From positions 10,921,213 through 10,985,212 of the forward strand of contig NC_053408.1 of assembly GCF_016859285.1 (NCBI RefSeq): 64,000 bases of DNA, written 5' to 3'. Origin of the DNA: Xiphias gladius. Its lineage: Eukaryota > Chordata > Actinopteri > Istiophoriformes > Xiphiidae. This document shows positions 62,789 through 64,000 of the stretch, piece by piece. Position 1 is the first letter of the stretch, and the number at the start of each line of letters is the position of its first letter. The position numbers were made by a program, and so were the translations under genes. The notes beneath the pieces were generated by a model that had not been told where the DNA came from, did not search any database, and worked only from the letters and a program-made list of their open reading frames with translations.

Positions 62789-64000
62789 GCATCCGGACAA
62801 ATGGATCAGACCATTTTCAGTTATCCGTGTTTTAACGTTTTCAGCTCTCAGTTGTCAAAACAAAAGACACAAAAGAAAAAGACAACACTCCTGTGAGCAG
62901 AAACATGTCACGACGCTCTTGCCAAAGGCTCAGTGTCTCAGCCTTCCTAGCAAGTTTAAGTTGGTAGCAGCATGCTGGCATCCTCAGGTTCTTTAATGTC
63001 CCATGAAGTGGGTAAATGTAATGTTAAAGAATTTCATATACGTATGGCTAGGAAGGTGTGATCTTTTGCTGTGTAGTGATTAGTTCTATGAGATTTTGGG
63101 TCAAGTGCATAGTATATAGTCCACCCCCATGAAAGCAATAATCATTTGCAATTTTGCCAGTTTTCTCAGCGTGATGTTGAAGACTTCACTTGCTTGTCGT
63201 TCAAGCCCGAGAAGGTGAAGTTCATGTATTTGCATATGATAAAAATAATGCACTTGTCTTATTCATTAGTCAAGGTCTAACAAATCAGATTTATGAATTT
63301 CCCTTTTTAAAATCTTTAAAATTAGACATTCCTCTTAAATATCTTTACTGCATGATAGGATTTTGACACCAGATAGGGAATTTGAGAATGTCTAAAAATG
63401 TCATAAATTTGGGAAATATAGTGTAAAGCTGGACTGGGGCCCAAAGCACGATGCCACATCATTTCACTGTATATTAGTGTTGTACATTGTCATAACATAC
63501 TGTACACTGTAGTAAGAGGTACCCAGCAATGTCCTACTACTTTTTTTTTAAAAATTGAGCTTTGCTTTAGAATGATTTAAAAACCCAAATCATGAAAAAA
63601 ATGCTTTTATATATGATTTTCAAGCACTTAGTGCACTAAGCAAAGTTTTTAAAAACAATAATGCATAACTGATTAAATGAATTATTATAATTAAATTATA
63701 TGGTAAAATCTGAAAATATATTTATTAATACATAAAAGACATTTGCTGCTGGTCATTACAATTTACACAAAGTTTGTTTGTGCAGATACACTGTTATTGT
63801 CCCAAAGTCTGTCATTCACAGAGGCAGCTATTACTGGTGGTGACAAGTCTGAACATACACAATCCACATGTCCGTAATACACACTCTCACTGTTGCTGCA
63901 ATGTTTTTACATTATTCACATGATTGCATGTGTCAGTAATATAGGGGAAAAGTTCAGCAGTAGCTTTCATTTATTATTACACTTTCTCCTTTTCTCGCTT

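Larger units (their letters stand above)
61866..64000 (+). other. casp7: casp7 3' UTR and downstream flank
   Basis: No second gene is seen before the window end. No canonical AATAAA was found with confidence. A variant ATTAAA lies near 63670, and the 25-A tract at 62764 is genomic rather than a signal. The 3' end of casp7 therefore stays open. Confidence 0.55.

Overview
This window is vertebrate nuclear DNA and almost certainly teleost. It carries intron-rich genes with GT-AG splicing, (CA)n microsatellites, AATAAA signals and short non-autonomous DNA transposons of a type common in spiny-rayed fish genomes. The gene order habp2 - nrap (reverse) - casp7 matches the human 10q25.3 neighbourhood (HABP2, NRAP, CASP7). 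I cannot name the species. All exon models are read by eye from splice signals, reading phase and remembered family sequences. No alignment or transcript data were available.

Layout. (1) 1-16715, plus strand: the 3' half of dnmbp (Tuba, a Cdc42 exchange factor). The window opens inside a long intron, then shows 13 coding exons for the DH, BAR and two C-terminal SH3 domains. (2) 17451-19454: a 1,002-bp segment present twice in tandem, which duplicates the dnmbp polyadenylation region. (3) 19805-24709 and 26565-31132, plus strand: two tandem paralogues of habp2 (hyaluronan-binding protein 2 / factor VII-activating protease). Each has a signal peptide, an acidic tyrosine-rich stretch, three EGF domains, a kringle and an apparently active trypsin-like protease domain. 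(4) 32101-52733, minus strand: a complete 43-exon coding model of nrap, with an N-terminal LIM domain, nebulin repeats arranged in five seven-module super-repeats, and a glutamine/serine-rich tail. (5) 52734-55320: the head-to-head nrap/casp7 intergenic region, with a palindromic repeat element and a CpG-rich casp7 promoter region. (6) 55321-61865, plus strand: caspase-7 in six coding exons. (7) 61866-64000: casp7 3' UTR and flank.

The genes are not a functional unit. dnmbp acts in actin and membrane dynamics, the habp2 pair are secreted plasma-type proteases, nrap is a striated-muscle scaffold and casp7 is an executioner protease. I found no previously undescribed biological system. The points most worth a second look are the duplicated polyadenylation segment, the habp2 pair with divergent micro-exons, a GC-AG intron and a stop-free 87-bp intron, the four exactly 729-nt nrap super-repeats with differing intron patterns, and a perfect 25-bp-arm hairpin between the two habp2 genes.
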